From: Pleurostoma richardsiae
Lineage: Eukaryota > Ascomycota > Sordariomycetes > Calosphaeriales > Pleurostomataceae
Assembly (NCBI GenBank): GCA_030052745.1
Contig: JANBVO010000002.1
Coordinates: forward strand, 620,001 to 684,000
Length of the DNA stretch: 64,000 bases
Direction: 5' to 3'
Below, piece by piece: positions 41,918 through 53,816 of the stretch (within the stretch, counting starts at the first letter, position 1; the number at the start of each line of letters is the position of its first letter). A program made the position numbers and the translations under genes. Below the pieces are notes generated by a model. That model saw only the letters and a program-made list of their open reading frames with translations, ran no database searches and was not told the origin of the DNA.

Positions 41918-43126
41918 ATGGGGAAGAGACCCCCTTCTATGAAGCAGAGGGTCAAGGACCGCAGCGAAGTACAGCAACCCCGAGAAAAGAAGAAGCCTGC
42001 ACCGGTCTCAGTTCCTGAGGACGCACAACCTCCCACTGCACCGGAACCCTCCACCGTGATATTACCACCGGCATTGCAGCAGAAGATCCTCACCGTTTTC
42101 TCCAGGGCCTTTGATCCCGTCCTCTCCTCCCCTTCCTTCCCCACTGTCCTGCAGGAGGTCAAGCAGGCGCTCTTCAACCGCGACTTTGCAGCCGCCTTCG
42201 GCGCCGAGGTCCGCCTCGAGGCGTATGCCGCGCGCTGGAGCCCGACCCGAGCGCTATGCTATGCCTCCGTTCTCATTGGACTCGAGGAGGCGCTGAGAGA
42301 TATTGCAGCTACCGACGCTCCTTCTCTCCGTGTCGCTGGGAAAGGACCCCACGACGACGAGGCCATCCGACAGGAACCTAGAGAGGATGTTCGGGACGAG
42401 GATGGCAGCGATGCGCCCGTCAAAGAGCCCTCTGAACTCGCAGTCCAAAATGCCAAGGCTCAAGATAGCGAAAAAGTCCTCAAAGTCCTAGCCATAGGCG
42501 GCGGAGCCGCCGAACTCGTCGCCTTCGGCGCACTGGTCGGCCATCTCCCCAACCTTCGCGGAGACGTCACCCTCGTCGACTCCGCGCCCTGGGGCGCCGT
42601 GGTCGACAAGCTCGAGACCGACCTGAGCACGCCCCTCCCACTCTCCAAGTACGCCAAGAGCGAGGCCGCCCGCGCTGCCAGCGCCGCCGTCGTGGCCCCG
42701 GGACGGCTGCGAACCACCTTCCTGCAGCGAGACGTGCTGACCCTCCCGGCGGGCGAGCTCGCCGCGCTGGTGGGGCCCTCCCCACTGCTCGTGACGCTGC
42801 TGTTCACGCTCAACGAGCTGTTCACGTCGGGCGGCATCCGCGCGACGACGTCGCTCCTGCTGGGCCTGACGGCCGCACTGCCGGCGGGCTCGCTGCTGCT
42901 CGTGGTGGACAGCCCGGGGAGCTACTCGGAGGCGGCGGTGGGCCGGGAGTCGAAGCGCTACCCGATGCAGTGGCTGATGGACAAGGTGCTGCTCGGCAGC
43001 ACGGACGGCGCGTGGGCCAAGGTCGAGTCCGACGACTCGGTGTGGTTCAGGCTCCCGGACGCGCTGCGGTACCCCATACCGCTGGAGAACATGCGGTACC
43101 AGATGCACCTCTACCGCGCGACGTGA
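41918..43126 (+). CDS. bmt6: 25S rRNA (uridine-N3)-methyltransferase Bmt6-like, 402 aa
   Basis: The first ATG in this frame is at 41918 (MGKRPPSMKQRVKDRSE), giving the basic start usual for nucleolar proteins; the upstream open part starts at a TTG. After a disordered linker, residues about 45-110 form a helical domain (QQKILTVFSRAFDPVLSSP, ARWSPTRALCYASVL). The S-adenosylmethionine-binding fold follows: VLAIGGGAAELVAFGALV near 190-207, DVTLVDSAPWGAVVDKL near 215-231, LVTLLFTLNELFTSG near 295-309, and LLLVVDSPGSYSE. The end EVK-like PLENMRYQMHLYRAT is a conserved C-terminus in this family. Yeast Bmt6 methylates one uridine of 25S rRNA in the nucleolus; the match is to the whole fungal family. 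No intron. It is convergent with the Sac2-like gene, with 119 bases between stops. Confidence 0.85.
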   Translation: MGKRPPSMKQRVKDRSEVQQPREKKKPAPVSVPEDAQPPTAPEPSTVILPPALQQKILTVFSRAFDPVLSSPSFPTVLQEVKQALFNRDFAAAFGAEVRLEAYAARWSPTRALCYASVLIGLEEALRDIAATDAPSLRVAGKGPHDDEAIRQEPREDVRDEDGSDAPVKEPSELAVQNAKAQDSEKVLKVLAIGGGAAELVAFGALVGHLPNLRGDVTLVDSAPWGAVVDKLETDLSTPLPLSKYAKSEAARAASAAVVAPGRLRTTFLQRDVLTLPAGELAALVGPSPLLVTLLFTLNELFTSGGIRATTSLLLGLTAALPAGSLLLVVDSPGSYSEAAVGRESKRYPMQWLMDKVLLGSTDGAWAKVESDDSVWFRLPDALRYPIPLENMRYQMHLYRAT

Positions 43127-43245
43127 ACTGGACAGTAACTACGGGATCGATTATGGGTATACTGATCACTATCTCACTGATCTTGTTACTCATGCGACGT
43201 TGAAGGAGAGGGCAGCCCATCCGCCGCTCCAGCGTTTGTGTCTCC

Positions 43246-46200
43246 TCACGCCCAGACCAGCTTCTTAATTGAGTGCCCCAGCTGCTCGAGATATCCCGTG
43301 CTGCGCTTCGCCTCAGCGAAGGAAATAATGTCCCCCTCCTCGATGAGGCTCTTCCTCTCCACCGAGCCAGACACGGGCTGGTTGAGGAACGCCAACCGCT
43401 CGATCTCCGCGCAGATCGTGGTGACGAGCGCAATCTCCGACAGCTGGGAACCGTTCCCGGAGGCTAGCGAAGACTGTGTGTACGGGGCCTTGAGTGCGAT
43501 CTTCTTCGTCTCAGGAGGCGCCGGCCGCCGCGCCAGGAGGCCCGCAATCTTTGCCGGCCCAGAGGCGCTGCCCCCGCTGCTTGTCATGCTGGAGAGAGAC
43601 CTGGTGTTCACTCTCGTGATGTCAGTTGTTCCCGGCTTGTAGGATATCACCAGGCCGACGTTCCTGTTCTCGTCGGTGGAGACTGGCGGCGAGAGGGTAG
43701 ACGTGATGTAAGTCCCGAACTTAATATTCCGAACGTGCGACAGCTGTACACGCTCGAAGGAAGAGACTTTGTCGAGGTTCCAGTCGAATCTAACCAGATA
43801 CGCGGCCTTGTCCGTCAGGAGGAACACGACCTCTTCGAAAGGCTGGGCGTTGATGCTGTCTGGCGCCGACGGGCTGAGCAGCGTCCAGGCGCCAACGAAG
43901 TCCTCAGACTCATCTGCTATCACCCGCTTCTGCGACAGCTCGATTGCTTGCTCTCTCCTGTTCTGTATCGAAATGGCGGGATCCTGGGTCATCATATTCG
44001 CCTCGAATTCATCGAAGACTAGCGAGGTCACGTTGCCGAGTAAGAAGTCTATGGTGGCCTGGAGGAAGAAATCGTTGAACATCCTAGTTATTGCATCAGT
44101 GACCCGCAGACAGCTGCCCAAGGAAGAACTCGTTTCCACTCACCCATTCCACATTCGTGACAAGGAAAGCCCTGCGTCGGTCAGAGCGCCACGATAGTTC
44201 CTCTTCCTCGTCCTCGTGTAGTCTCCCTTCATTGCACCCGTTGAAGCGTACTGCTTCGAGATAGCATCTCCATTGTCTGCCCACAGGGTATTGAACCAAG
44301 AGTTGACCTGGTCCGTCTGCGCAGCCATGTCGAAGCCTTGCTCTTTCAATTGCAAGTCCAGCATGTGCTTGGCAAATGAGCTCTGACAGACGTTCGTCCG
44401 ATCTAAGCAGTCCAAGCAGTTGCTCCGGAACACGCCTGACTGTTTAGCGACCAGTTCGCCTTTCGCATCAATACTGCTTCCGAATGTCTCCAGCTTCTTT
44501 CCAAGCAACTGAATCAGTTGGGAGACGTTCTCGAACTTCATGCCCCTGCAGACGGCGTGGAAATCGAACCATTCGAACGGGATCTCCTCCCGGTCGGGGC
44601 TTTCCTTGTTGTATTTCTCCACACTGCGCTGGAACTGCTCCCCTATTGGGGCTTCGATGCCATGTTTCTCGACCATGTTCACGATCTGGAGCGAGCCGTA
44701 TCGCTGCCTGAGGTGCTCGAAATGCTTTTTCAGCGCCTGATAGTTTGCTTCTTCAGAGTGGCGGAACACAGGTGCTGGCCTAATAGAGTAGGGGCTCTGC
44801 GTGAAGAAAATGGGTATGCTGCCCCTGATTTGCACAAAGGAGTAGATCTTTGACAATTCGTCCAGCTTCCTGGGGCACAGAATCTGCTCTGTCTCGACAG
44901 AGTTCGCGACGAACCCCTGTTCGTCGATGCCACGCCGGAGATATCTTAAACCTGCTCTCTTTGTGGACCGTCTAGAGATAACTGTGATGTCAAACAGCTT
45001 TTCGGAGGGTCGCAAGTCTACCGATGCTCTCTCGTTTGGTGGCGATCCAGGATTCGAGGTCTGGGCGGAAGGCGGATTAGACCAGTTCGACCCAAAATCG
45101 CTGAGCTCGACAGACTCCTTAGCGATGCCGTCATCAGTCTGTGGAGGCTGGCTGTCCACCACGAAGGATCGCTGGCCGACAAAGCCCTGCATGAGCGGGA
45201 GAGACAGGGCATCTGTCCCGGCATCAATGAACGGCTGGATAACATTCTTGTTCCAGAAAAACAGAGGATCGACCTGCTGATACAATGGTATCTCTCCCGA
45301 CCGTGTCGTGTTCTGCCTTGCTAGACTTCGTGTAATATCATAATCATAGGAGAAGAAGAAGCTGTGTGATGAGCCGAACAGGATCTGCGTTGTGCGAAGC
45401 AGCTTTGGTAGCAGCGCGGGCGCCCGCACGTTGGCCTCACTCTCCTTGTTGACAGCGCCACGGATTTCCTCAGGTGCCTCCTCTTTAGCTGCCTCGACCC
45501 TAGGATCCTCGGGGTTGTGTTCCTCCAGCGTGGGCTCCGTCGCCGTCGCTTTTGCATCACTGAGGTCCTGCTCCGAGTCGCTCAGTCCCATGCTCCGCTT
45601 CTGCTCCTGCATCCACCCGCTCTTGCTAAACCACCGCTGTGCGAATCTGCCATAGCTGCCCCGGCGGCTCAGAACATCCTCGACAACACTGCTTCTCCTC
45701 TGGGCCGGTGGTCTTCCGTTGTCCCTCGAGTCTTCGTCTCCAATGTCGTCGCTGGTGCGTGACGGAAGGTCTGTGTCGTCGTCAACATCGGTGTCGACGT
45801 CCGTCGCTTCAGCAGATTCGCGGCGGCTGCGCAGCTGCTCTGCCGTCTTGCCGACCGCCTCGCTGGCGTCCTTATACGATGAGCATGGCGTCAGGGCTAC
45901 CTCGGTAATGACGTAAACGGGAAAGCCGCGGACCTGGGCGACCTGCTGGCGACGGGTTATGGATACGAGGTAGCTGAACTTCTGGACGGTGATCAAGCCT
46001 GTCGCGACGGCGGTTTAGGACTGCACGGAATTCAGATGCGCAGGAAGAGATGGCACTTACCAACGATGCCAAAGGCTTCAAAAGAGGAGTTAAGCTTCGA
46101 AACATCGGACACGACCTCTCGCGACGCTTGCGACACAGACGCATCACCATAGCTGATCTTAGCAGGCGGTGGCTGCCTCTGCTCTTTCCGCGAAGAGAGT

Positions 46201-46262
46201 GGCTGCAAGATAAGCCCATCAACTGCAGCGAAGATGAGCACTTTGCGCGCCAGACTCGGCAT
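43246..46262 (-). CDS. Sac2/INPP5F-like phosphoinositide phosphatase, 964 aa
   Basis: Exons 46262-46061, 45998-44144 and 44083-43246 sum to 965 codons. The N-terminal SAC domain starts MPSLARKVLIFAAVDGLILQ and is interrupted by a ~150-residue disordered acidic/serine-rich insert. It continues through FGSSHSFFFSYDYDITRSL, WNKNVIQPF, RRSTKRAGLRYLRRGID and VQIRGSIPIFFTQSP. The catalytic motif is RSNCLDCLDRTNVCQ near residue 600, the intact CX5R(T) site that removes a phosphate from phosphoinositides. The last third, after GMFNDFFLQATIDFLLGN, matches the hSac2 domain that marks INPP5F/Sac2 relatives (FEEVVFLLTDKAAYLVRFDW). Human Sac2 is a 4-phosphatase on endosomes; the fungal orthologue probably acts on endosomal or plasma-membrane lipids. 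No transmembrane helices at the C-terminus, which separates it from Sac1. Confidence 0.9.
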
Positions 46263-46860
46263 CTTTCTAGACGATGGAAGTTACACGACAATGAGAGACC
46301 CTCAGCCTGTCCCAAGATGCTACAACATGGTACAACGTCAGAAATGTCTCGTACTGGCAGCTGACATGGAGAACCACCCCTGCGAGAAACGTCAGCAAGC
46401 TTGACCTGCTAATATGCCGTCGATGATGTCTCGAATGTTGGTGGGGCACAACGTCCATTGGCCATGACGTATGGGCGCGCCATTTTGGGACGGGCCGTGA
46501 CCCGATACCTGCATGCCGAGGCAAGTCTTCGACTATTGCATAGGTACCTTATGTCCCTGCATCACATCCTTTTACCCCAGGTTCTCCCCTGCATGACACT
46601 CGCTATTCTGGTGAAGAGTGCGACAAGACAAAAGATAGTGCAACATAATGCACGACGAGCCTCACTCACACGGGCTAGTGCATGCGAATCTTTCGAGTTG
46701 TTCATCAAGATGGTCACAGTCACCAGGCCAGACGTAAATTGCAACAACTGCAGTCAGACTTCCAGTTTATTCTCACTATCAAAGAGGGACCAGGGGGGTC
46801 CGTCTAACAGGCAAGTTTGTCCCAAAAATAGTCAGTAAGTCCTGTCCCTGGCGATACTGA
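46263..46860. other. Intergenic: Sac2-like promoter and snu13 3' end
   Basis: About 600 bases between two minus-strand genes. It holds the promoter of the phosphatase gene and the tail of snu13. Short frames without features. Confidence 0.55.
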
Positions 46861-47586
46861 TCAGATCGCGAGCCTCTCGACCTTATCCTTGAGGCTGCGA
46901 ATCTGGCCGCTAAGATCAGACGCCTAAAACAAAGCAGTTAGCATCCTGGTTGAACATTATAGGCACCGGTAATTCATACCTCGTTGGACGTGATGGCAAC
47001 CGAGATAACGGCACGAGAGACACCACTGGCACGGCCCAGGGCAATCTGTTGATGCTGTTAGCTAATATCTTCGAGACTAGTTAAATGCTCACGAACCTTG
47101 CTCGGAACGTAGACGTAGGGAACGTTCTTGTCTTCGGCCAGAAGAGGGATGTGGAGCCTGCATTATCCCTGTCAGTGGTTGTTCCTCCATCGTATGCAGA
47201 CGTCACTAATCGGGATGCCTTACAGGATGGCAAGGGGCTGGGTGTCGGCGGCCAGGATGACCAGCTCAGCAGTACCGCGGTTCAACGCCTTGGTAGCCTG
47301 TATCTCTTGTCAGTCTCCAACTGCAGTCTCGAGGGGCACAGAACTATGTAGCAGTCCCAGGCTCGGTGTCGGAATAAACCCACCTCGTTCGCACCCTTCT
47401 TGATCTGACGGTAGTGGCTGGCGCTCTGGACCATGTCGAGCAGCTCCTGGGTAAGCTATTGGGTTCAGGCAGATCAGCACAATATTCTGCAGAAGATAGA
47501 AAACGAAACAGCACATAGGAGGGGGAAAATAGTACCTGAGGATCAGCAAGCGGCCAAGCGGCCGATTCGTTCTGGTTGGCAGCCAT
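46861..47586 (-). CDS. snu13: Snu13, L7Ae-family snRNP/snoRNP protein, 128 aa
   Basis: Six short exons: 47586-47536, 47455-47384, 47297-47224, 47157-47097, 47045-46980 and 46923-46861, together 129 codons. The protein binds kink-turn RNA in U4 snRNA and in box C/D snoRNAs (including U3), so it serves both splicing and rRNA processing in the nucleus. It begins MAANQNESAAWPLADPQ, and the L7Ae core is complete: RQIKKGANE-ATKALNRG for RNA binding, AELVILAADTQPLAILLHIP, LLAEDKNVPYVYVPSK and IALGRASGVSRAVISVAITS. It ends LKDKVERLAI. Length equals that of known Snu13 (about 126-128 aa). Five introns in 726 bases is dense but usual for this gene in filamentous fungi. It shares a 500-base promoter region with the V-ATPase gene. 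Confidence 0.93.
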
Positions 47587-48086
47587 TGCAATGGGATGAG
47601 AAGACCGGTGTCTGTTGACTGGGGTAGTGACTGCGACTAAGGAAAGGCTTCAGGGTTCCTTGCAAGAGCTCGCCCTGAGTGGTTTGACGATTGTACTTGA
47701 CGTGCAAAATTGAAAAGAGCATCGTGAAAAGCCCATCCAGACAGAAAGGTAAAATTTACAGTGGGGCTGCAGAGCCGATAAGCGATAGGGTCAACACCTT
47801 CTCCGGCTCCGGAGACTTTGAGGCAGCCGCTGGCATAACGGATGGCCCGTGCCTCGCTGTCGCTGGGGGCGGCTGGTGGACGCAAAACCTTGCCCCCAAT
47901 CAAAAGCCAACCAGGGAAACACCTCGTCAATACCTCCCTCGACCGCACCCCGAGCTCGTCACCACACACACCAAGCTCTCTGTCGACAGCCCTTCGAACC
48001 CACCAGCTCCATCACCAGCCCGCCCTTCGCGACCTCTGCCCATCCTTCCATTTGTCTATTTTACAGCTTCTATTCCCTCATTCAAA
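47587..48086. promoter_or_regulatory. Shared divergent promoter of snu13 and vma3
   Basis: 500 bases between two start codons of strongly conserved, probably highly expressed genes. The side next to vma3 is pyrimidine-rich (CCAGCTCCATCACC region to the ATG), typical of such leaders. A minus-strand frame at 47637-47969 is treated as chance. Confidence 0.6.
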
Positions 48087-48976
48087 ATGACTGACGCCTG
48101 GTAAGCACTCCCTATCCGTGGCCCTGCCCCCGAACTTGGACGGAGCTTCGCATCCGGTCTCCCTAGAGCTCCCGTCACAGCCAAACCCATCAGCCAGAGC
48201 TGTTTTAACCTCACCTTGATCATTGTCATGAACTGAGCTGACCTCGTTTGTTTCTTTTAGCCCTGTCTACGCGGTTAGTACTCCTCGCCGACCCGATTCC
48301 GTGTCCGACCTCCGCATCCCTCGGCTCGAATAAACTACATCATCAATTCGCGATATCATTGCTAACACGTCTTCAGCCCTTCTTCGGCGCCATGGGCTGC
48401 ACTGCGGCCATCGTCTTCACCTGCCTGGGCGCGTCCTACGGCACGGCGAAGTCAGGCGTCGGTATTGCCGCTATGGGTGTTCTGCGGCCTGATCTCATCG
48501 TCAAGAGTGCGTCGTCATCCGAGCTGCTCGGCATCTTGCTTGCCGCCGTCCACGTCGCTAATGCATCCTTTTCCCTCTTCGTTTAGACATCGTCCCCGTT
48601 ATTATGGCTGGTATCATCGGTATTTACGGCTTGGTCGTATCCGTCCTGATCTCCGACGGCCTGCAGCAGCAGGGCTACGCGTTGTACACGGGCTTCATCC
48701 AGCTCGGTGCCGGTCTTGCCGTCGGCCTGGCCGGTATGGCCGCCGGCTTCGCGATTGGCATTGTCGGTGATGCGGGTGTGCGCGGCACGGCTCAGCAGCC
48801 CAGGCTGTTCGTTGGCATGATTCTGATTCTCATTTTCGCCGAAGTCCTAGGTGAGTAATCTGCCTTGTCAGCCGGCCCATTTGAACACGCACACTAACCG
48901 TTCCCCGTCAGGTCTGTACGGTCTGATTGTCGCTCTTCTGATGAACTCGAAGGCGGCGCTCAACATCTCCTGCTAA
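48087..48976 (+). CDS. vma3: V-type ATPase proteolipid subunit c, 161 aa
   Basis: Exons 48087-48100, 48261-48273, 48377-48506, 48587-48850 and 48912-48976 sum to 162 codons. The first two coding exons are only 14 and 13 bases and together encode MTDACPVYA. The rest is a near-textbook subunit c with four membrane helices: [60 protein letters not shown] and [20 protein letters not shown]. The proton-carrying glutamate is in LIFAEVLG. It forms the rotating ring of the vacuolar proton pump. Sequence is complete and probably highly expressed. All introns are GT-AG and all joins reproduce the conserved family sequence, so the microexon model is well supported. Confidence 0.95.
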
Positions 48977-50059
48977 ATGCCGCATCGGTCCCTTTCGAGA
49001 CGGGCAGATCTGAACTCGAGAAAAACTTGGAGGGCCGGCAAGCTGTAACCTATCCACCAACGGCTCGACATGGGACAGATCGGGACAATTCTGGGCGGCG
49101 CCGAACCTCATTTCGCGGTTACGGGATGCGGGAACGTCGCAGCAGAGCAGAACGGGGCGGACACTGGCGTCGACATTATCTACCTCGGTTTTACGTGGCG
49201 GCGTCGCGAGGCAGGAGGGTGGTAATGGCTTGAGCTAGCGGTCATCGTAAACATGTGTAAACAGTTGTTATCATGCCAAAAGACCCTTCCTTGGGCAAAG
49301 GGGGTTGGTTTTCCATCATAGACTGGTGATGGAGGGCAAGATTGTAGTCTAGGCTTGGTTTTTGGTTTTTCGTTGCATCAAGAGAAACGCCTTTTTTATA
49401 CCTGATTGTTTCGTCGAGACGTCTACTCCTGGCCAGTGTGAACATGGACCTTGTAGCTCACAGCCGCTGAATCCGTTGGCCTTTTCGAGGGAACCTCCAC
49501 ATCGATGTTTCACTCGGTTTGAACGCTGGAACATAGATCTCATCTATCACCCGATGCCTGTCTTATATCTCCAAGCCACGGCGCAAGCAGAGATAGTTCT
49601 GGCCATCCAGCCGTGTCTGGTTTCGAGAAATGCAGGCGGCCTCTGACCTTTGGCCTCAGTGTTATCAAGGACATTCGCTCAAGACCTCACGTCATCTGCA
49701 GCGGCATCCTGTCCCCGAGCCGCGTACTCGTGAACACGCCTCTCATCATTACCGCTAGCTAAGAGCTAGCTATTCTCCCTCTGCAAACCTGATTTTCCCA
49801 CATACATGCAAATGCGATCCGCCCCAAATGTGCTTTTTCCCCGTCTGCGCGGGTTGATGTTTGAAGATGCGGCAAAAGCCAAATCGCGCACACCCCCCAG
49901 ATTAATCGATTAACAAGAGGTAAGTAAGGGGAACAGATTCAATGATCACCCTCAATGGCATATGTGCAAGTATATGTGCAGGGAAGCGAAAGGCAGGAGA
50001 AGAGAGTCTGCCACGGCAGACAGTTTGTTGGTCCGTCGTCGGCATGTCAGACCGACAGA
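48977..50059. other. Intergenic: vma3 and erg4 3' ends
   Basis: About 1.1 kb between convergent genes. A perfect small hairpin GCTAGCT-AAG-AGCTAGC lies near 49753-49769. No gene seen; short frames only. Confidence 0.55.
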
Positions 50060-51871
50060 TTAGAAGACGTACTACGGAGAGTCAGCGGTCGAAATAGGTG
50101 AAAAGCGGACTGGACTGATGCTGCAGAACATACCGGGATAAACAGGTACGGGACCTGCCTCTCGTACTCCTTCCACGCCTCGCCGTACTTCGCGCGGCAC
50201 TTCTCGATGTCACGCATGGCGCGATGCGTGATCATGAGGCAGAAGAAGACGGGGTAGAACCAGGGGAACGGGCTCCTACCGCTGTTGTTAGCATCACATC
50301 TACGCCGTTGAAATTAACGAGAGCAATACTTACTGGAAGCCGGTGATCAGCCCCCAAGTGATAGCGAAGAACGCATCACACGCATAGTGCACCTTCCTCG
50401 CCAGGCCGTACCACCCGCCGACGAGGATGCTGTCCCCGGAAGCCGTCGTGATGGTCTTGGGGTTCTTCACCGTCTGCCACGGCAGCTGCGGGAACGTCCG
50501 CCGGTGGATGAGGTTGCCGCGCTCGGCGGCCCGGAACCGGTTCTTCTGGCTGTTGCACGTGTCCCAGACCCAGTAGACGAATAGGTAGCTCGCGAACAGC
50601 GCCGCCAGCGCCCACCGGTTCCAGCGGTACTCGGAGGGGTCGTGGTTGGCCAGGTAGATGATGCAGTGGCAGTACGACAGCGGCACGCCCGCCAGGTTCC
50701 AGAAGATGAGCATGAAGCCCCACTTCTCGAAGTACATGTCCCAGGTGGTCACGATGAGCTCCTCGCCCTTGGAGCAGGCGTTGGCGTACAGGTAGTGCGC
50801 CATGAGCAGGAAGCACACCTCGCCGGATACGTAGCCGTAGCGCTCGTACTGGCGCGCCGCGGTGCCGACGCTGAGCAGCAGGAGGATGTACCACGGCAGG
50901 CGGACCTCGAAGAACATCTTGAAGTCGAGGATGCCGAACATGCGGGGGTTCAGCTCCGCGCCCATGAAGAAGTCGTAGATGGGATAACCGGTCATGCGGT
51001 GCTGCGCGCCCCGAAGCAGGGCGGAGAAGTACGCGACGAAGCTGACGATGAAGCCGGAGCAGATGGCGACGCTCAGAAGTGGTCCGAACTCGTCGATAAT
51101 GGTGTAGGCGGGCATGATTCCGGTGAAGTGGAGCACGCCGATGACCGCGAAAGTGACATACAGGCTGACATAGGCGGAACAGTAGTACTTGAGCTGCTTA
51201 CCGCCCTCGTGGGGCAGAGGCTTGCCGTAGGCATAGACGCCCGGCATGAAGAGATAACAGAAGCCCTCAAAGACGAAAAAGGTCCAGTACATGGTCCAGG
51301 CCTTGAGAGACGGGAAGGCGCCGGTATAGACGAGGTTGACGAGGTGCTTTCCAAAGTCTTCCCAGCTCTGGCCAGGCGCGCGCGTCGGGAATTTGCCGTT
51401 GTAGTATGTAGCGCCAATCCACATGTACCACATGAGGATGGGGAATCCGATCATCATGGCCAACACGCCAAATGAGCCGCCGAACTCGAACTTGCCGGAG
51501 TAGTCAATCTTGGGATCCAGTCCTGGCCTCCACCCCTCGACCACGGGCACCACCTTGGACTTGGCAGCTCCGTTTGTGGCGCCATTGAGTGCCTTGCCGT
51601 TCTTGATGACCTTCACGTCTGGTGACGACTCCGTCTTGATCTGAGCCTCCTCTTCCGCGACGTCGTAGCCATTGGCCTTGGGCAGCTCGACGGAAGACGT
51701 AGACTCGTCCTCGTCGATGTGCTCGACGAACTTGGGGATGCCGCGCCTACGCGTGGTGCCCTTACGCGTGGTGCTCTCGGCAGCGGAGCTCGAGTCGCCG
51801 TCGAAGTCGGAACCGTCAACGGGGAACTGCGACTTGCGTCTCGTGGAGCGGCGGCCGGGAGTTTCGACCAT
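50060..51871 (-). CDS. erg4: Delta24(24(1))-sterol reductase, Erg4, 563 aa
   Basis: Exons 51871-50334, 50275-50134 and 50071-50060 sum to 564 codons. The enzyme carries out the last step of ergosterol synthesis, reducing the C24(28) double bond with NADPH in the ER membrane. The first ~120 residues are polar and disordered ([16 protein letters not shown]). The ERG4/ERG24 membrane domain follows with about eight to ten hydrophobic helices. Family motifs are [17 protein letters not shown], the signature [15 protein letters not shown], and the C-terminal REDKCRxKYG-type stretch [19 protein letters not shown] with VPYLFIPYVF. The last exon has only 12 bases (YVF and stop), supported by the conserved family ending. 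The polar N-terminal extension is longer than in yeast Erg4. Changes at this gene matter for azole and polyene response in fungi, but no unusual residue is visible. Confidence 0.93.
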
Positions 51872-53375
51872 ACCGTCGAACAGCTCCTTCTTCCTGGTTC
51901 GCGTCAGTTAGAAGAGGCTCAGAAAGAGTGCAGTATCTTGCTGTGGTCTCCAGTCGGCGTGGTGAGAGAGTTGAGAATGTAATTGTCTGTTGTAGAGCCC
52001 GAGAACAAGATCCAGGAGAAAATATATTAAAAAAAAACAGTCAAGGGGGTATGCGAATCGCCAATGCGCAGGGAATAGGAAGGGTCGAGACTTACCTCGG
52101 CGTTTGTCTTAAGGAGTATCTCGACATCGTGACCGACCAACTGGAGCACACGCGCACATACACGCACAGATAGATACCCCGTCCACACCGGGAAAAAAGA
52201 AAGGAGTCGGGAAGGAGGGTTGAACAAAAAAAAGAGGGACTCGACAGTGGTGTCGGAGCGCGTTGTTCAACGGCCGTGGCGCCCGCAAGAGTAGGTAATG
52301 TACAGTCGGTATTACAAGGAACGTGGTTGTTTCGGGGTCCGCCGGGAAACTTTTGTGCGAGTAACTTATGTGGGCAGAAGATCAAGAGATGCTCGCGAAT
52401 TGTTGACAATTTCCTGCAGCATCGGCGCTTGTTTGGTTTTGGGCCCGCGGTTGGCCAGGGTGCGCAATCCGATCAGGGGGACCCGCTGCTACTTGCTGCT
52501 GCCACTGCCGCTTCCCATTGCTTGGCAGGGGCTGGTTGGCTGCCGCTGCTTCCTCTCCCCACCAAAGGCCCTTCGATCTGGTTTCCAGATGAGGAAGTCG
52601 ATTAGCTAAGCAAGCAACCTCCTACCTTTTAACTGAGGTCCGCACCTGTAGCGGGCAGCCTTTGAGAGATGCAAACGAGCCGGATCCGGATGCGAATACG
52701 GGGGTAAGCGACACACATCTCACATATCTCTCTAGCTGAAATGATGACGCCCTTCGACAGTTGACCCCTCGGGGTCTTGCTTGATGGATCACTCCGTAGG
52801 TGATTGGACTGTTGGGCATAATACCTCACTTATTGGTGCCAGCTTATTTTATCGGATGGATGGATATTCGTCATGGTGCATTGTCGTCCCCTTCGTGTCT
52901 TGCCGTCTCCTCGGCATACCGGTTGGTCACTATGCACAGCCTCTGTCTGTAAATATCGTATCGTAGGAATTTGTTTTATTCGAGCGTTCATTCATGTCTC
53001 TCTTCCCAATGCACGACTGCGTCCTCATCATGTTCGTACCTATGCAAACGGATACCACAATGCATCTATCTCACCTTACCCCCCTCCCCCTTCTACCCTC
53101 ATCAGCATAATCAAAGTAGATAGAGACATTGGCTAGGAGGGCTGTCGGAGAGAGAAAAACCAATGAGAGAAGCCATTGTGAATGCTAGTTTTCCTCTTCC
53201 AACGCCCCTCCTTCCGCCGTTCCGATACGTAGAACCGGGCGATGCCGGTCCTTCATCAAGGACAAAAACGCCGTGCAGGATGCAAACAAGCAGGGAAAGC
53301 AAAATTGCTAGACAAACAAAAGAGGCGAGGAGAGCGAGGCTGAGGTGATATCCTGGCCTCCCACCGGCTCTCCAA
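51872..53375. other. Intergenic: erg4 promoter and sepH downstream region
   Basis: About 1.5 kb. The left part is the erg4 promoter and leader. The right part is downstream of sepH. Short frames only, with A-runs near 52027 and 52226. No gene supported. Confidence 0.5.
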
Positions 53376-53816
53376 CTAGTGCTCTGGCACAGTCAGCATC
53401 CGTGAGGACGACTTCCTCCTCTCACATCTAGACCGCTCTCCCTGCTGTTGGACAGGAGAGCTGACGCGCTTCGAGGGACGCCGTGACGAGGACTCCTCAG
53501 GCAGCCGGAGGAAGAGTGACTTGTCACCTCGCGCCTTGTCCAGCGTTGCAGTCTGCTCGCGTTCGCGGCCTGCCTGCTGCCCCGTGCCACGGCTATCCGA
53601 GGACGACGATGCCCTCCCATCGCGGTGCGAGATACGCGGCAGCGGGCTCGCCAGTCCGGGAACTTGTTGGAGCCGATCTGAACCAACTGCGGTCTCAGGC
53701 GACACATGGCCGGCAGTCACAGGCGCGCCCTCGCTGCCACTCTCGGCGTTACTCGCATCTGCAGAAGACCTCTCGCGCATCAACCTCCGCAGCAGACCTC
53801 CGCCTCCCTGGCCCTT
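53376..53816 (-). other. Open frame continuing 147 codons after the sepH stop
   Basis: After the sepH TAG at 53817-53819 the same reading frame stays open to a TAG at 53376-53378. The hypothetical product is serine- and arginine-rich (RRLMRERSSADAS, DKSLFLRLPEESSS) and looks disordered. Most likely it is 3' untranslated sequence in a GC-rich region, since a competing frame here is also open. A C-terminal extension by read-through or an alternative intron cannot be excluded. Confidence 0.35.
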
